Notes: generated by a model from the letters alone, not told the origin. A stretch of DNA of 64,000 nucleotides from Planctomycetota bacterium (GCA_018242585.1 JAFEBQ010000007.1:1-64000), one strand, 5' to 3'; numbered from the stretch's first letter, positions 1-10,541 are shown. Numbers and translations are program-made.

Positions 1-341
1 GCCCGGTTTATCGCGGCCGAAGCCGTTGAGATAGATAGAATGGCACCGACATCTTCACGAAGGCGAATTGAACTTCTCGCCGAATCCAAAACAAGCGTTC
101 CGGCACATCATGCTGATAGATAAATCGCGCTGCATAAGTAGCTGGTTGTTGCACAAGACAACAAGATTGTAATTTTGTTGACAACGGCAATGTCGGCGAT
201 AATATCCTTACACTCACCGTGTTCTTTGGGATTCGGTGGCCGGTTCTTGATCTCATTTGCGATTTAAGATTCCAGAGGGACGATCAGGCGTCATTAGTTC
301 GACGCGCAACTTGCCGTACAACTTTGATTGGGCGGGACAGT
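1..341. other. Left-edge intergenic region
   Basis: No convincing gene is visible; the short open frames here have no recognisable motifs. The stretch is relatively AT-rich and contains the probable promoter of the glycosyltransferase gene that starts at 342. Confidence 0.5.
178..205 (+). promoter_or_regulatory. Sigma-70-like promoter upstream of the first glycosyltransferase
   Basis: A perfect TTGACA hexamer (178-183) is followed after 16 bp by TAATAT (200-205). Transcription would start near 212 and give a leader of about 130 nt before the ATG at 342. The hexamers are seen directly; promoter activity is inferred. Confidence 0.45.
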
Positions 342-1055
342 ATGGGTCAGGACTGGCACTGGTCTGTAGGTGTGACGACCGCGGGTCGGCACGAGCCGAC
401 CCTGGCTCGAACGCTGGCAAGCTTGGCTTCCGCCGGTTGGGAGCAACCTCGAGTATTCGCTGACGCTGGTGCGGATATTCCTGAGCAATTTCGCTCCTTG
501 CCCACTTCCGTTCGCGCTCCGCAGTTTGGAGCATTCCCCAATTGGCTGCTCGGTTTGGCCGAACTGGTGCTGCGCGAGCGTCAGGCTGAAGCGTATTTGA
601 TGTGCCAGGATGATGTGGTGTTCTGTCGCGGCGTGCGCGAATACCTCGAGCATTCACTCTGGCCCGCTGAAAAGGTCGGTGTCATTTCTCTCTTCTGTCC
701 TAGCCATTATGCCAGGGGCAAGCCGGCCGGCTTTCACGTCGAAGATCGTGGCTGGGATACGTGGGGCGCTCAGGCGTATGTGTTCTCGCCTGCCGCGGCA
801 GACGCGCTGCTCAGCAGCCCGGTCGTCTGGAATCACCGTCGGACCGGTCCTAACGAGGGTAATCGCAATATTGACAGCGTTATCGGCTATTGGTGCCGCC
901 AGACGAAGTTGCCATATTTTGTCCATACCCCCAGTCTGGCGCAGCATGTTGGCACGACATCAACGCTGTATTACGGAGCCAGCACGTGGGGCAATCGAAT
1001 TGCGGCCGATTTCATGGGAGAAGATCGAACTATTTGGGAAGTCAATGACAAATAG
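342..1055 (+). CDS. Glycosyltransferase-like protein (GT-A type)
   Basis: A protein of 237 residues if the ATG at 342 is used. The frame is open back to 219, but the upstream part looks non-coding and the ATG at 342 is preceded by a G-rich stretch (GGGCGGGA). An acidic DxD-like motif (CQDDVVFC) about one third into the protein, and a later GYWCRQ...HTPSLAQHVG segment, resemble small GT-A glycosyltransferases of polysaccharide clusters. No membrane segment or signal peptide is seen, so a cytoplasmic enzyme is likely. It precedes the RHS gene by 64 bp and is followed further on by more glycan genes, which supports a role in surface-glycan synthesis. Donor and acceptor cannot be told from the sequence. 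Confidence 0.6.
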   Translation: MGQDWHWSVGVTTAGRHEPTLARTLASLASAGWEQPRVFADAGADIPEQFRSLPTSVRAPQFGAFPNWLLGLAELVLRERQAEAYLMCQDDVVFCRGVREYLEHSLWPAEKVGVISLFCPSHYARGKPAGFHVEDRGWDTWGAQAYVFSPAAADALLSSPVVWNHRRTGPNEGNRNIDSVIGYWCRQTKLPYFVHTPSLAQHVGTTSTLYYGASTWGNRIAADFMGEDRTIWEVNDK

Positions 1056-1119
1056 ATGTCACCGTCGCGTTGTACAAGTCAATAAAGTTTGGACGCATGG
1101 CTAACGAAAGGAATTCGCA

Positions 1120-4100
1120 ATGGCTGATCAGGGGCGCGAGGATCGTTGGTACAAGATTTCGTTGGGCGCGGTGGAGCCGATTTCAAATCCGGAATGTGCC
1201 AATCTCGGTGCCGATTACTATTTGCGACGGGTAACCTCTTCGACTCTTGGAGAGGAACGGTGGGAACTCGACCTCACCGAAATGTGTGGGTTCACCAAGT
1301 TGTGTCTGGTGTTCACCGTCGGCGGCAATGCGACTCGTAGGGCGCGTGTGTTCTTTGTTGGCTCGAAGCCATCACCTTTTTGGCAGCAAGTGAGCGTTGC
1401 CCTTGGAGAAACGCAATTTTCACTAGGTCTCGACCAAATCTCTGGCAAGACTGCCGCTGAATGCCGCTGGCCAACCACGATTATCGCGACATATCTTCCC
1501 ATCGCCCATCGAGTCAGGCCTGCGCTTCAGAGTAAACCGCGTGTCCTCATGGCAGCGGCAGATTCAGGACCGCCACCAGTCCCCGTCCAACCAGGGCCTG
1601 CTCCGGGCAAAGGTGGCAACGGTAAGCCTCCCGGTAAACCTGGCATGCCTCCCAAGCCTCCGGCACCGCCAGCGAAGCCGCCGGTTAAGCCACCTGTCAA
1701 GCCTCCCGTGAAGCCTCCCGTAAAACCGCCGGTGAAACGTCCAGTGAGGCCGGGAGGTGGCGGTCAATTCGGCTTCTGGTATCCGCCAGGTTATTTCTTT
1801 TACGGCGGCGTCAACACCGGCGGTGGCTATGAGGAAGATGATTGTGGCTGCGGATGCGGCTGCGATTCTTGCGGCACGTCAACTCCCGGCCAAACAGCTG
1901 ACCCCGTGCGCTATTCCAATGGCGAGATTCAGCTCTCGGTCACCGACGTTGAGGCCACAGGATTTGCGACTACCTGGGGCCACACCCGGACCTACAGCAA
2001 TCAGATGGCGAGCGTTTACAACTACGGTAATGGCTACAACTGGCTCGTCGAACAATGGCCCTATCTGACGCAAATATCGCCGACGGTGATCGTGGCTATT
2101 CGCGGTGCCAATTGGAACGTCTGGTTCGACCAACAATCGGATGGAACTTATCAAGCACGGTACGGTGGCCTGCAAACGCTGACTCACAACGACTCGACAT
2201 TTACCCTCGTTAATCCCGACGGCGAAGTCTGGGTTTTTCATGATTTCAATCAAACGAGTTACCCTGGTGGGACATTGCAGGAGCTGCACACGATTGGCGG
2301 CGCGCCAATTTATGTGACCGCCTATTCGGGCAGTCAGATCGGCGAGGTTCAGCGAAGTTACACGGACAGTAGCGGGAACACCGTCACCGAAGCGTTTGAC
2401 TATGCTTACCTCTCAACTGGAGTAAATGCCGGGAACCTGCAATATGTCACACTTCGCCGGCAGGTAAATGGCGGTCCCTGGTCGTCCGTGCAGCGCGCCG
2501 CGTATACCTATTACGACGGCACTTCAACGTTTGGCTCGATCGGCGATCTCCAGACTGCTACGGTCCAAATTCCGAGCGGTACCACGTGGTCGGATCAAAG
2601 CACCAATTACTATCGGTACTATACCGATCCGACGCATGCGCATGCGTTGAAGTTCGTGATTGAGCCAGATGACTTCGTGCGGCTGGCCGCCGCCGTCGGC
2701 AATCCTCTGGCAGCCACAAACTCACAGGTTGCAGCTTTTGCGTCAAACTACTTCGAGTTCGACGACCAACAGCGTGTGACACTCGAATCGGTTGGAGGTG
2801 GGACGCGAACGTATCAGCTCGCCTATGAATCGAGCGGCATCACGGGTACGTCCGACTACAATCTCTGGCAAACCAAGACGACGGAAACTCTGCCCGATGG
2901 CAACCAGAACATTGTCTACACCAATATCGTTGGGCAAGTCCTGCTCAAGGAACTTCGCTCGGGGAGTCAGCGCTGGGTTCAGTACTGGCAATTCGATGCA
3001 GATGACAATCAGGTTTTCTACGCCCATCCGTCAGCCGTCGTCGATTATTCCGAGGGAGTTGGAACGCTCGATGTCACGCTTTATGACCATCAAGGCTTGA
3101 TCGAACTCGCCGAGTTCTACCAAGCACCCGACCCGGCAGCGCGTTATCCTAAGAATACATCGAGCAAGCAAGGCAACCTGGGCACGCCCGTATTGCAAAC
3201 TTCTTATGAGTACGTTCAGCGGTCGGATAGCCCGACAAGCCCCACGATCACGGTCAATGTCGTCTCGAAGTCCACGGTGTATCGAAACAACGACGGCACT
3301 GGCGCCATTGAGACGATGTTCGACTATCAGTGGTATGATGGCACCGTACAGGTTCTCCAACGAACGACCACGCTTCCCGTTATTCCACTCGATCAGAACG
3401 GCACCGGTGAGGCGTATTCACGGATCGAGCGCTGCGATGCCAATGGTTATCTCACCTGGGAAATGGGGCCTCGCGGTTTCATTGCGCGCAATTTTTACGA
3501 TATTGTTTTGGGGACGATCACGCAAAGCATCCAGGATGTTGACACCAGTCTATACAGCGATGTGCCTCCTGGCTGGAGCACGCCAGCGGGCGGCGGACTG
3601 AATCTGATCACCGACTATGAATACGATTCGCAAGGACGCGTCACGCAGGTTCTCGGTCCGGTGCATAACGTGAATGGTGTGTCGGTGCGAACCGCGACTT
3701 GGACGGTCTACGAAGACGCCGAATTGACGATCCTGAACGGGCGAGGTTACGCGACGGGCTTATCGGGAAACTACAGCTACACACTGATCAATCCCGTTTC
3801 GATTACGATTCAAAACGCGTCCGGCCAGACGACCGACCAAATCCAGGCGGTCCGCAGCGGCACGTGCAGCCGGCTCACCTCGTGTGAGAGTTTTCCGCAA
3901 AGCCCATGGGTCCGATGGACCAAAAACCTGTACAACGACGAAGGGCAACTGATTGCGACGCGTGCCTATCATACGATTCCGACGGAAGGGGAGGGGCTGC
4001 CTAGAGTCAATTACAATGAGGTGACGTACGGCTATGACATCATGGACCGTCAGAACCGTGTCGTCAGTCCCGGCGGGACCATCACTCGTACGGTTTTCGA

Positions 4101-7100
4101 TGCACGCGGATTGACGGTTGCGACCTACATCGGCACCGACGATACGGGAGCGACCGACGACGACCCTGCCGGTGGCGGCGCAACTGGCAACAACATGGTG
4201 ATCGTTGGCCAGAATCAGTACGACAATGGCCTAGATGGTGGCGACAGCAATCTCACCCAAGTCACGCAATACGTCGACGTTTCGACCTCGCGCATTACCC
4301 AGTATGGTTACGATTGGCGTGATCGTCGGGAGACAACCGCTGGCGAGTTGAATACGTTTCAGCAGGTTATTTACGACAACCTTAACAATGTCGTTCAAGC
4401 CGATCAATATTTCGGCAGTGCTTCGGGCACGCTTCTCGGCCGCGTTCAAACGCGCTACGATGATCAGGGAAACATCTATCAAACGTTGACCTACGGGGTC
4501 GATCCCTCGACCGGCGCAGTGGGCCCCGCGCTCGTCGACAACACCTGGTATGATCCGGCTGGCAACGTAATCAAGCAGCTGCCGGCGGGTTCGCAATTGT
4601 TCACCAAGAGCAGCTACGACGGTGTTGGTCGCCACACCGCGACTTATTCAGGATACTATACCGGCAGCGGCACTGAGCCGATCGGCGACGTACCGTTGAT
4701 TACTGGCGACGATAAAATCTTTGAACAAACGCTGATTACGTATGACAAAGCCAGCAATGCGGTCCAGACCACGGCGTTCCAACGGTTTGACAGTGCAACC
4801 GGCGGGGGAGTGTTGAATTACCCGTACAGCGGCTCGGAACCGCTGGCCCGAGCCAGCTATGTCGCTAGTTGGTTCGACGGTATCGGCCGTCAGATCGCCT
4901 CCGCCAATTACGGCACGAATGACAACGTCGCGTTCACACGACCCGATCTCCCTCCCGACAGTTCCGATACGGTCTTGGTCTCCATTTATCAGTTCGATTC
5001 CGCCAGCGATCCTTCGCGAACTATTGATCCTGCCGGCAGCATCACTCAGCAACAATTCGACGCATTGGGCCGGGTGGTCACGCGGATCGAGAACTATGTT
5101 AGCGGCACGCCGACGAATTGCGCGCCCGATGCAGACCGAACCACGCTTACCACCTACGCTCCCGATGGTGGAATTGCCACGCTAACGGCGGTCAACTCGA
5201 CAACAGGCGATCAGATCACCCGCTATTTTTACGGCACGACGCTCGTCGACTCCGATGTTGCCCGCAGCGATCTAATGCGAGCGGTCGCCTACCCCGAAAG
5301 CGACGACTCCAGCGCACCGGCCGGAGCCGACTGCGATCCCGATCGGGTTGAATACAGCTATAACCGGCAGTCACAAGTCAAGCAAACGGTGGACCAGAAC
5401 GGCACGATTCACCAGTTCGTTTTTGATCTACTCGGCCGGCAGACGAATGATTGCGTGTCATTCCTTGGATCGGGAATTGATCCAGCTGTGCGGCAAATCG
5501 CCCAATCTTACGATGTTCGGGGCCTTCCCAGCACGATTACCAGCTTTGACAGCGCGACGGCTAACGCGGGAAACATCGTCAATCAGATTCAGTTGCAATA
5601 CAATAACTTCAAGCAACTGACGACTGAGTACCAGTCTCATTCGGGGGCGGTCAATATGTGGACCAGCCCGAAGGTCGGCTACGGCTATGCCGACGGCACC
5701 GCGAACACCACGCGCGCCACAGCGATCACATATCCCAATGGTCGCACCCTTTCGTTTAGTTATCCCAGCGGCGATGCCAATGCGCTGAGTCGGATCGCCT
5801 CGATCGTCGACACCGACAGCACGACGCTGGTCGGCTACACATATCTGGGCCGCGGCACTTTCGTCCAAAGCATCTCGCCGCAACCGCAATTGCAATGGAC
5901 CTTGATCACAGGCAGTGGCGCGAACCCTTATGAAGGGCTCGATCAATTCGGTCGCGTGATCAACTGCCTGTGGCAGAACACTGGCACAAGTTCTCCCGTT
6001 GCACAAATTCAATACGGCTACAACCGCGCGAGCAACCGCGTCTGGCGTCTCGATCCTGTGGCAGCGTCCCAATCGCCGCCGGTCTACCAGGACGAACTCT
6101 ATGCTTATAACGGGTTGCAGGAGTTGGTCGACCTGCAGCGGGGGCAACTCAACAGCGATCGCACGGCTATCAATCCAAGCACGCTGGCATTCGCCGAGAG
6201 GTGGGGCCTTGATGCCACGGGAAATTGGCGACGTTATCGACAGGATAATAACGGGAACACCAGCTGGAATCTGGATCAAAAGCGCATCAGCAATCGCGTG
6301 AACGAGATCACCGCGTTCATCAACGATGCGGGTCCGAACTGGGCGCAGCTGCGGTACGATCGGAGCGGCAACATGACGGTCACGCCGCAGCCGGCCGATC
6401 CAACGAAAAGCTACCTGCTGACCTATGACGCTTGGCAACGTCTGGTACAGGTAAACGACGGCGGCGCAGTCGTGGCTCGCTACGCCTACGATGGCCAGCG
6501 GCGGCGAGTGACGACAACGACCGGTTCGTCAACGCGGCACTTTTACTACACCAGCCAGTGGCAAGACATCGAAGAGCGAGTCGATGCTTCGACGACGCCG
6601 GACCGCCAGCTCGTTTGGGGCCTGCGCTACATCGACGATTGCGTGTTGCGCGATCGTTCGATCAGTGGCACACTCGATGAACGGCTCTACGCGATCCAAG
6701 ATGCTAACTGGAACACGATCGCAATCACCAGCGCGAGCGGTATTGTCCAGGAGCGTTACGGTTATAGCGCATATGGCAACGCTACTGTAATGGAATCGAC
6801 ATTTATACTGCGCGACGTTGATAGCCTGATTCATTTCGATTGCTTGTACTGTGGATACTGCTATGACTGGACAACTGATCTTTATAAAGTGCGACGTCGC
6901 GACTTAAGTCCTTTATTGGGCCGATGGCTGACAGTTGACGTATATCCGCGAGTTATCGGCATTGATCGATATGGCTACGCAGATGATTCCCCCGCAAATG
7001 CGACGGATCCATTAGGCATGGAGCCAGCAAGCGCAACTGTTGCCGCAGCTATTTTGGGCTTATTAACTGCCTGTGCATTTCCACAAGCCCAGCTCGCGTG

Positions 7101-7443
7101 GGCCTATTACGAAGACAGCTCGGATAAGTTCAAACACTGCTGGGTGTCATGCAGAATTGCGAAAACGTGCAGCGGCTTGCCAGCGCAAATTGCAGGCTTC
7201 GCAAAAGAAGCGAAAGATCTAGCGATAATCGCGTACTGTGCACTTCCACCACCACCGAATCCATTTCACGACTGGCTTTGCGAGCAGGCGCAACATTCCA
7301 GCCCGAGCGATTCCCTAAATGATCTAATTGCCAATAACAAATGTATTACCTGGGAAACGTATATCCCCGTGGTCAACTGGATAGGTGCGGCATGCAGAGA
7401 GAGTTGTGAGACGTGCTGCCGCAGAATGGTAGGATATTTCTGA
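1120..7443 (+). CDS. RHS/YD-repeat protein with polymorphic C-terminal tip
   Basis: A 2107-residue protein with a good ribosome site (AAAGGA) before the ATG. Order: an N-terminal domain (about 1-150) with no signal peptide; a Pro/Lys linker with repeated KPPV units (about 160-210); a Cys cluster (DDCGCGCGCDSCG, near 240-252); a long run of YD/RHS repeats (about 265-1900); and an RHS-associated core near 1930-1970 (LGRWLTVD ... YGYADDSPANATDPLG). After DPLG comes a tip of about 140 residues rich in Cys (KHCWVSC, CRESCETCC). RHS proteins of this layout form a shell around a C-terminal toxin and the tip is exchanged between strains. The tip's activity is unknown and could be toxic or adhesive. 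Codon use becomes more AT-rich from about 6800 on, consistent with tip exchange. Confidence 0.8.
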   Translation: MADQGREDRWYKISLGAVEPISNPECANLGADYYLRRVTSSTLGEERWELDLTEMCGFTKLCLVFTVGGNATRRARVFFVGSKPSPFWQQVSVALGETQFSLGLDQISGKTAAECRWPTTIIATYLPIAHRVRPALQSKPRVLMAAADSGPPPVPVQPGPAPGKGGNGKPPGKPGMPPKPPAPPAKPPVKPPVKPPVKPPVKPPVKRPVRPGGGGQFGFWYPPGYFFYGGVNTGGGYEEDDCGCGCGCDSCGTSTPGQTADPVRYSNGEIQLSVTDVEATGFATTWGHTRTYSNQMASVYNYGNGYNWLVEQWPYLTQISPTVIVAIRGANWNVWFDQQSDGTYQARYGGLQTLTHNDSTFTLVNPDGEVWVFHDFNQTSYPGGTLQELHTIGGAPIYVTAYSGSQIGEVQRSYTDSSGNTVTEAFDYAYLSTGVNAGNLQYVTLRRQVNGGPWSSVQRAAYTYYDGTSTFGSIGDLQTATVQIPSGTTWSDQSTNYYRYYTDPTHAHALKFVIEPDDFVRLAAAVGNPLAATNSQVAAFASNYFEFDDQQRVTLESVGGGTRTYQLAYESSGITGTSDYNLWQTKTTETLPDGNQNIVYTNIVGQVLLKELRSGSQRWVQYWQFDADDNQVFYAHPSAVVDYSEGVGTLDVTLYDHQGLIELAEFYQAPDPAARYPKNTSSKQGNLGTPVLQTSYEYVQRSDSPTSPTITVNVVSKSTVYRNNDGTGAIETMFDYQWYDGTVQVLQRTTTLPVIPLDQNGTGEAYSRIERCDANGYLTWEMGPRGFIARNFYDIVLGTITQSIQDVDTSLYSDVPPGWSTPAGGGLNLITDYEYDSQGRVTQVLGPVHNVNGVSVRTATWTVYEDAELTILNGRGYATGLSGNYSYTLINPVSITIQNASGQTTDQIQAVRSGTCSRLTSCESFPQSPWVRWTKNLYNDEGQLIATRAYHTIPTEGEGLPRVNYNEVTYGYDIMDRQNRVVSPGGTITRTVFDARGLTVATYIGTDDTGATDDDPAGGGATGNNMVIVGQNQYDNGLDGGDSNLTQVTQYVDVSTSRITQYGYDWRDRRETTAGELNTFQQVIYDNLNNVVQADQYFGSASGTLLGRVQTRYDDQGNIYQTLTYGVDPSTGAVGPALVDNTWYDPAGNVIKQLPAGSQLFTKSSYDGVGRHTATYSGYYTGSGTEPIGDVPLITGDDKIFEQTLITYDKASNAVQTTAFQRFDSATGGGVLNYPYSGSEPLARASYVASWFDGIGRQIASANYGTNDNVAFTRPDLPPDSSDTVLVSIYQFDSASDPSRTIDPAGSITQQQFDALGRVVTRIENYVSGTPTNCAPDADRTTLTTYAPDGGIATLTAVNSTTGDQITRYFYGTTLVDSDVARSDLMRAVAYPESDDSSAPAGADCDPDRVEYSYNRQSQVKQTVDQNGTIHQFVFDLLGRQTNDCVSFLGSGIDPAVRQIAQSYDVRGLPSTITSFDSATANAGNIVNQIQLQYNNFKQLTTEYQSHSGAVNMWTSPKVGYGYADGTANTTRATAITYPNGRTLSFSYPSGDANALSRIASIVDTDSTTLVGYTYLGRGTFVQSISPQPQLQWTLITGSGANPYEGLDQFGRVINCLWQNTGTSSPVAQIQYGYNRASNRVWRLDPVAASQSPPVYQDELYAYNGLQELVDLQRGQLNSDRTAINPSTLAFAERWGLDATGNWRRYRQDNNGNTSWNLDQKRISNRVNEITAFINDAGPNWAQLRYDRSGNMTVTPQPADPTKSYLLTYDAWQRLVQVNDGGAVVARYAYDGQRRRVTTTTGSSTRHFYYTSQWQDIEERVDASTTPDRQLVWGLRYIDDCVLRDRSISGTLDERLYAIQDANWNTIAITSASGIVQERYGYSAYGNATVMESTFILRDVDSLIHFDCLYCGYCYDWTTDLYKVRRRDLSPLLGRWLTVDVYPRVIGIDRYGYADDSPANATDPLGMEPASATVAAAILGLLTACAFPQAQLAWAYYEDSSDKFKHCWVSCRIAKTCSGLPAQIAGFAKEAKDLAIIAYCALPPPPNPFHDWLCEQAQHSSPSDSLNDLIANNKCITWETYIPVVNWIGAACRESCETCCRRMVGYF

Positions 7444-7498
7444 CGGCCCTCATTCGTAATTCATCGGTTCTCGGCCGAACACAACAAGGTAACGTGGC

Positions 7499-7885
7499 AT
7501 GTGGAAACGTCGCGCTTGGATAACTGGAATTGTCGCAATATCTGTTGGGTATATATTATTTTGTGCATATGAAAAGCACAGTACGACACCACCACAAACC
7601 GCCCGCAACATAGTGAGCTTTGCTAAAGTGATGCCGCCTCCACGGAAGCTGGCAAGAGTTGCGAATGCCGGAGTGGAATATATCGTGTGGATCGGTAAAC
7701 CAGCGAATTCCCTTACGTTACCATCCGGTCCGCCCTGTTACTTATTTGATAAAACGGGCGAGCTGTCTGATTGGTCACCGGATATTGGGGATGACCATCA
7801 CCTCGATTCCTACGTACTTTCTGCTAGAGCAGCTCCAGATGTATCAATTGAGGATATTATCAAAAGTTTAAAGCCGACAAAATGA
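7499..7885 (+). CDS. Small membrane-anchored protein, candidate RHS immunity protein
   Basis: A 128-residue protein 55 bp after the RHS stop, with AAGGT upstream of its ATG. It has an N-terminal positively charged stretch and one hydrophobic segment (about residues 7-23), followed by about 100 mostly polar residues that would lie outside the cytoplasm. The gene is AT-rich like the RHS tip. I do not recognise the family. Its position directly after a polymorphic tip is where immunity genes usually lie, and that position is the only basis for the suggested role. Confidence 0.5.
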   Translation: MWKRRAWITGIVAISVGYILFCAYEKHSTTPPQTARNIVSFAKVMPPPRKLARVANAGVEYIVWIGKPANSLTLPSGPPCYLFDKTGELSDWSPDIGDDHHLDSYVLSARAAPDVSIEDIIKSLKPTK

Positions 7886-7968
7886 TCGAGCGATTTATTT
7901 GGTGAGGTTGAGAAGCTGACAAAGAGGGTGTCCCAAAAAAGTGGTTCTAACAAGATGTATCTTGGAAG

Positions 7969-8265
7969 ATGAAGTATCTAGAATATGGGCACTTTGCACA
8001 TGTACGCATTTCCGTTTTTGTTTTTGTATTCTCCGCCGCTTATCCGCAGTGGTGGCACATGGGCGTAATACTTATGTGGCTTGGATCTGCTGCCATTATG
8101 GCGTGCATTGTTGGGCTAGTTTCCCGCCACCGTATTTACGCTAAATGGCGTGGTGTTATAGGATTAACATGCCTGTTTAGTGGCGTAAGTCTCGGAATTA
8201 TTAACATTTGCAACAATGATAACGCGTTACGCCAATTTCAACAGCAGGGCGAGAAGCCTCGCTAA
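7969..8265 (+). CDS. Small three-helix membrane protein
   Basis: A 98-residue protein with three hydrophobic segments (about residues 13-28, 31-50 and 61-78) and a short charged C-terminus. The ribosome site is weak (TTGGAAG, very close to the ATG). It shares the low GC of the RHS tip and the preceding small gene. No family is recognised. It could be a second immunity gene or a leftover from an earlier tip exchange. The coding call rests on the coherent membrane-protein pattern and is moderate. Confidence 0.4.
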   Translation: MKYLEYGHFAHVRISVFVFVFSAAYPQWWHMGVILMWLGSAAIMACIVGLVSRHRIYAKWRGVIGLTCLFSGVSLGIINICNNDNALRQFQQQGEKPR

Positions 8266-8354
8266 TAGCCCGTTGGGTACAAGTCTGCATTTATTGCGTT
8301 CGACCCCGCAAGGTCGTCCGCGCGATTCGTCTCCGATGTCAAAAACCGTTTGAT

Positions 8355-10541
8355 ATGCAAGACTACGCTGTTGGGATTTCACTTCTTGAACATTGTGTGT
8401 ACCGAATCGAGGCATTGTCTGGTGACTTCTTTTGCACACACAGTCGTGTTGTGGCGCGTGACTCGCTTGTCAATGCTTCAATATGCTCGCTGTGCTGCAT
8501 GCGCGAAGTGCCGTGCATAGCACCCAGAGAATTCCCACCAAATGTTAGCCTTGCCTCCGCTGCTGCGGAAAAGCGTCCGGTTCCGTCGACCATCCGAAAC
8601 GGAGCTGCCGACCAGTCACACGGCCATGCCAACCAGACTGACGCTGCGAGGGTTTCGTTTTGCTTGTCGTTACGGAATCGCGCCAACAATTTTATCAACG
8701 CGCTCACTTTATTGGACGAAGCCGCCGACACGATCTGTGAAGTCGTAATTGCTGACTTCGGTTCCGATGATCTGGATTTGGCGAATGTACTGAAGGCTAC
8801 GAGACTGCCGTCAAAGATTGTTGCAGTTCCCATGCCCTTCAATCGGTCGCGCGGCTTGAACGCCGCTGCAGCAGTCGCCAGCGGTGAAATTCTTTTCTTT
8901 CTCGACGCCGACATTCTCGTGCCAAAAGACATTTGTGCGTCGGTCCGAAGGCACGCGCAACCAGGCCGCGCTTACTTTCCGATCTGCTATTCGCTTCGCC
9001 AAGGAAGCTCTCCGAATCAATCGGCCCCTGGCTGGTGGCGAACGGAAGGGTTCGGCTTATGTGGGTTTCATAGAACGGATTTTGAGAAGCTGCGTTGGGA
9101 TGAATCGTTTACCACCTGGGGGGGCGAAGACAATGACCTTTTCAGACGCGCTGCAAAGGCCTTAAAAATCGAGCGCAGCCGCTGTCCCGGTCTGTTTCAC
9201 CTGTGGCATCCCGATGGCCGTGGATTCATGGGCCGATATCACATCGCTGGATCGAGCGAGTCGGTAACTCGCCAGGCATTGCCCCCTCAAGCTATTTCGT
9301 CTGCACCAGTGCATGGACATGTGAACGGAAAGCGTATCACTGCTGGATCAACGGCTCATCAGCAACGAGCAAGTTCAGCACCGAGCCTGTTATCATCGCC
9401 CGCCACAGGAGCTTGCGCACGTCCCTCGCTCAACGGCTGCACAGTAGCGACAGAAGACCGCCAACCAAAACAGCCGCTGGCGGACATGCCGCGCGTCGGG
9501 TTTCTGGTGCCTTCGTTGCCAATGGGCGGAGTTGGCCAAGTCATTGCCGACACGGTGGCAGCGGCGACCAGGGTTCAGTTTTCAGGAATTGCCTTGCGCT
9601 CGCCGCAGCCCGTGTTTTCAACCTATGAGGAGATCTTTCGGGGGCGCTGTCCGGTACTGCAAGGAACGTGGCAAAGCGTGGCACAGCACGTCATTGACGA
9701 GTCCGATGCTGTGATTATCTGGGGATTTGCTGAAAGCAGTGTCTACGCAGGGCTGAGTTTTCATGGTCGCCCGGTGATCGCACAGGCGCATAACACGAAG
9801 CTCGAAGGGTGGACAGCGCGTACGATTCAAGCTGCCCGCCCCGTTGCCACGCATTTCACGGCTTGTTCTGATGCCGCGGTCCATTCGTATCCGCCTGATT
9901 TGCGATCGAAGGTGCATGTAATTCATAATGGTTGCAGTCCGTCCAGGCTCGTTCCGCGCGTCTCGCGCGCTGCGATGCGGCAACTCTGGGGCATCGATGA
10001 AGCCACGATCGTGGTCGCCTATGCGGGGCGGATTGTGGCAGAGAAGCGGCCTGAATTGGCGGCCGTTGCGGTTCGCGAACTCGGCTCAAATTATCTGGCG
10101 GCAATCATCGGCGAGGGCAACCACTACGATTGTTGCCGGCGGCAAGCGACGGCGGCTGCCCCAGGGCAAGTCGAGTTCCTGCCGGCAGTGACCAACATCG
10201 CCGACGTGCTAGGGGCGATCGATGTTTGGTTCAACGCCTCGCGGTACGAGGGGAGTTGTATGGCGCTGATCGAAGCCTTGCTCTTCGGAGTTCCTGTAGT
10301 CACAACTGTCACGGGCGCGGTTCCAGAGTTTGAGCAAGCCGCTGGGAGGCAATTAGTCGCGCATCTCTCCGACGAGCCGACAGCCGACGAACTTGCCAAT
10401 CGCATACGCGAAGCTTTGCACGAGGCGACTCGGGAACGCACCACATTTGCACGCGAATGGGCATTGGCTAATATCACATCCACACAAATGGCCCGCGAGT
10501 TCGAAGAGGTGATCCTCGCCGTGTGCGGATGCCGCCGATGA
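8355..10541 (+). CDS. Bifunctional GT2-GT4 glycosyltransferase
   Basis: A protein of 728 residues if the ATG at 8355 is used; an alternative ATG lies at 8499, and recognisable homology only starts near residue 96. The N-terminal half is a GT2-type domain with FFLDADILVP (metal-binding DxD) and WGGEDNDL, the acidic motif typical of galactosyltransferase-like GT2 enzymes. From about residue 372 a GT4 GT-B domain follows (PRVGFLVPSLPMGG at its start), with the donor-binding motif EGSCMALIEALLFG near 635. Two sugars or one disaccharide unit may be added by one polypeptide. The stop overlaps the next gene's start as ATGA, suggesting coupled translation. The substrate is unknown. Confidence 0.75.
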   Translation: MQDYAVGISLLEHCVYRIEALSGDFFCTHSRVVARDSLVNASICSLCCMREVPCIAPREFPPNVSLASAAAEKRPVPSTIRNGAADQSHGHANQTDAARVSFCLSLRNRANNFINALTLLDEAADTICEVVIADFGSDDLDLANVLKATRLPSKIVAVPMPFNRSRGLNAAAAVASGEILFFLDADILVPKDICASVRRHAQPGRAYFPICYSLRQGSSPNQSAPGWWRTEGFGLCGFHRTDFEKLRWDESFTTWGGEDNDLFRRAAKALKIERSRCPGLFHLWHPDGRGFMGRYHIAGSSESVTRQALPPQAISSAPVHGHVNGKRITAGSTAHQQRASSAPSLLSSPATGACARPSLNGCTVATEDRQPKQPLADMPRVGFLVPSLPMGGVGQVIADTVAAATRVQFSGIALRSPQPVFSTYEEIFRGRCPVLQGTWQSVAQHVIDESDAVIIWGFAESSVYAGLSFHGRPVIAQAHNTKLEGWTARTIQAARPVATHFTACSDAAVHSYPPDLRSKVHVIHNGCSPSRLVPRVSRAAMRQLWGIDEATIVVAYAGRIVAEKRPELAAVAVRELGSNYLAAIIGEGNHYDCCRRQATAAAPGQVEFLPAVTNIADVLGAIDVWFNASRYEGSCMALIEALLFGVPVVTTVTGAVPEFEQAAGRQLVAHLSDEPTADELANRIREALHEATRERTTFAREWALANITSTQMAREFEEVILAVCGCRR

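Noticed and set aside
1660-1750. Possible repeat array or CRISPR-like units in the RHS gene
   Set aside because: The repetition is coding: it is the KPPV linker with varied third codon positions.
5458-6438. 326-codon open frame antisense to the RHS gene
   Set aside because: It lies entirely within the clearly coding YD-repeat region and has no motif; long antisense frames are expected in this codon usage.
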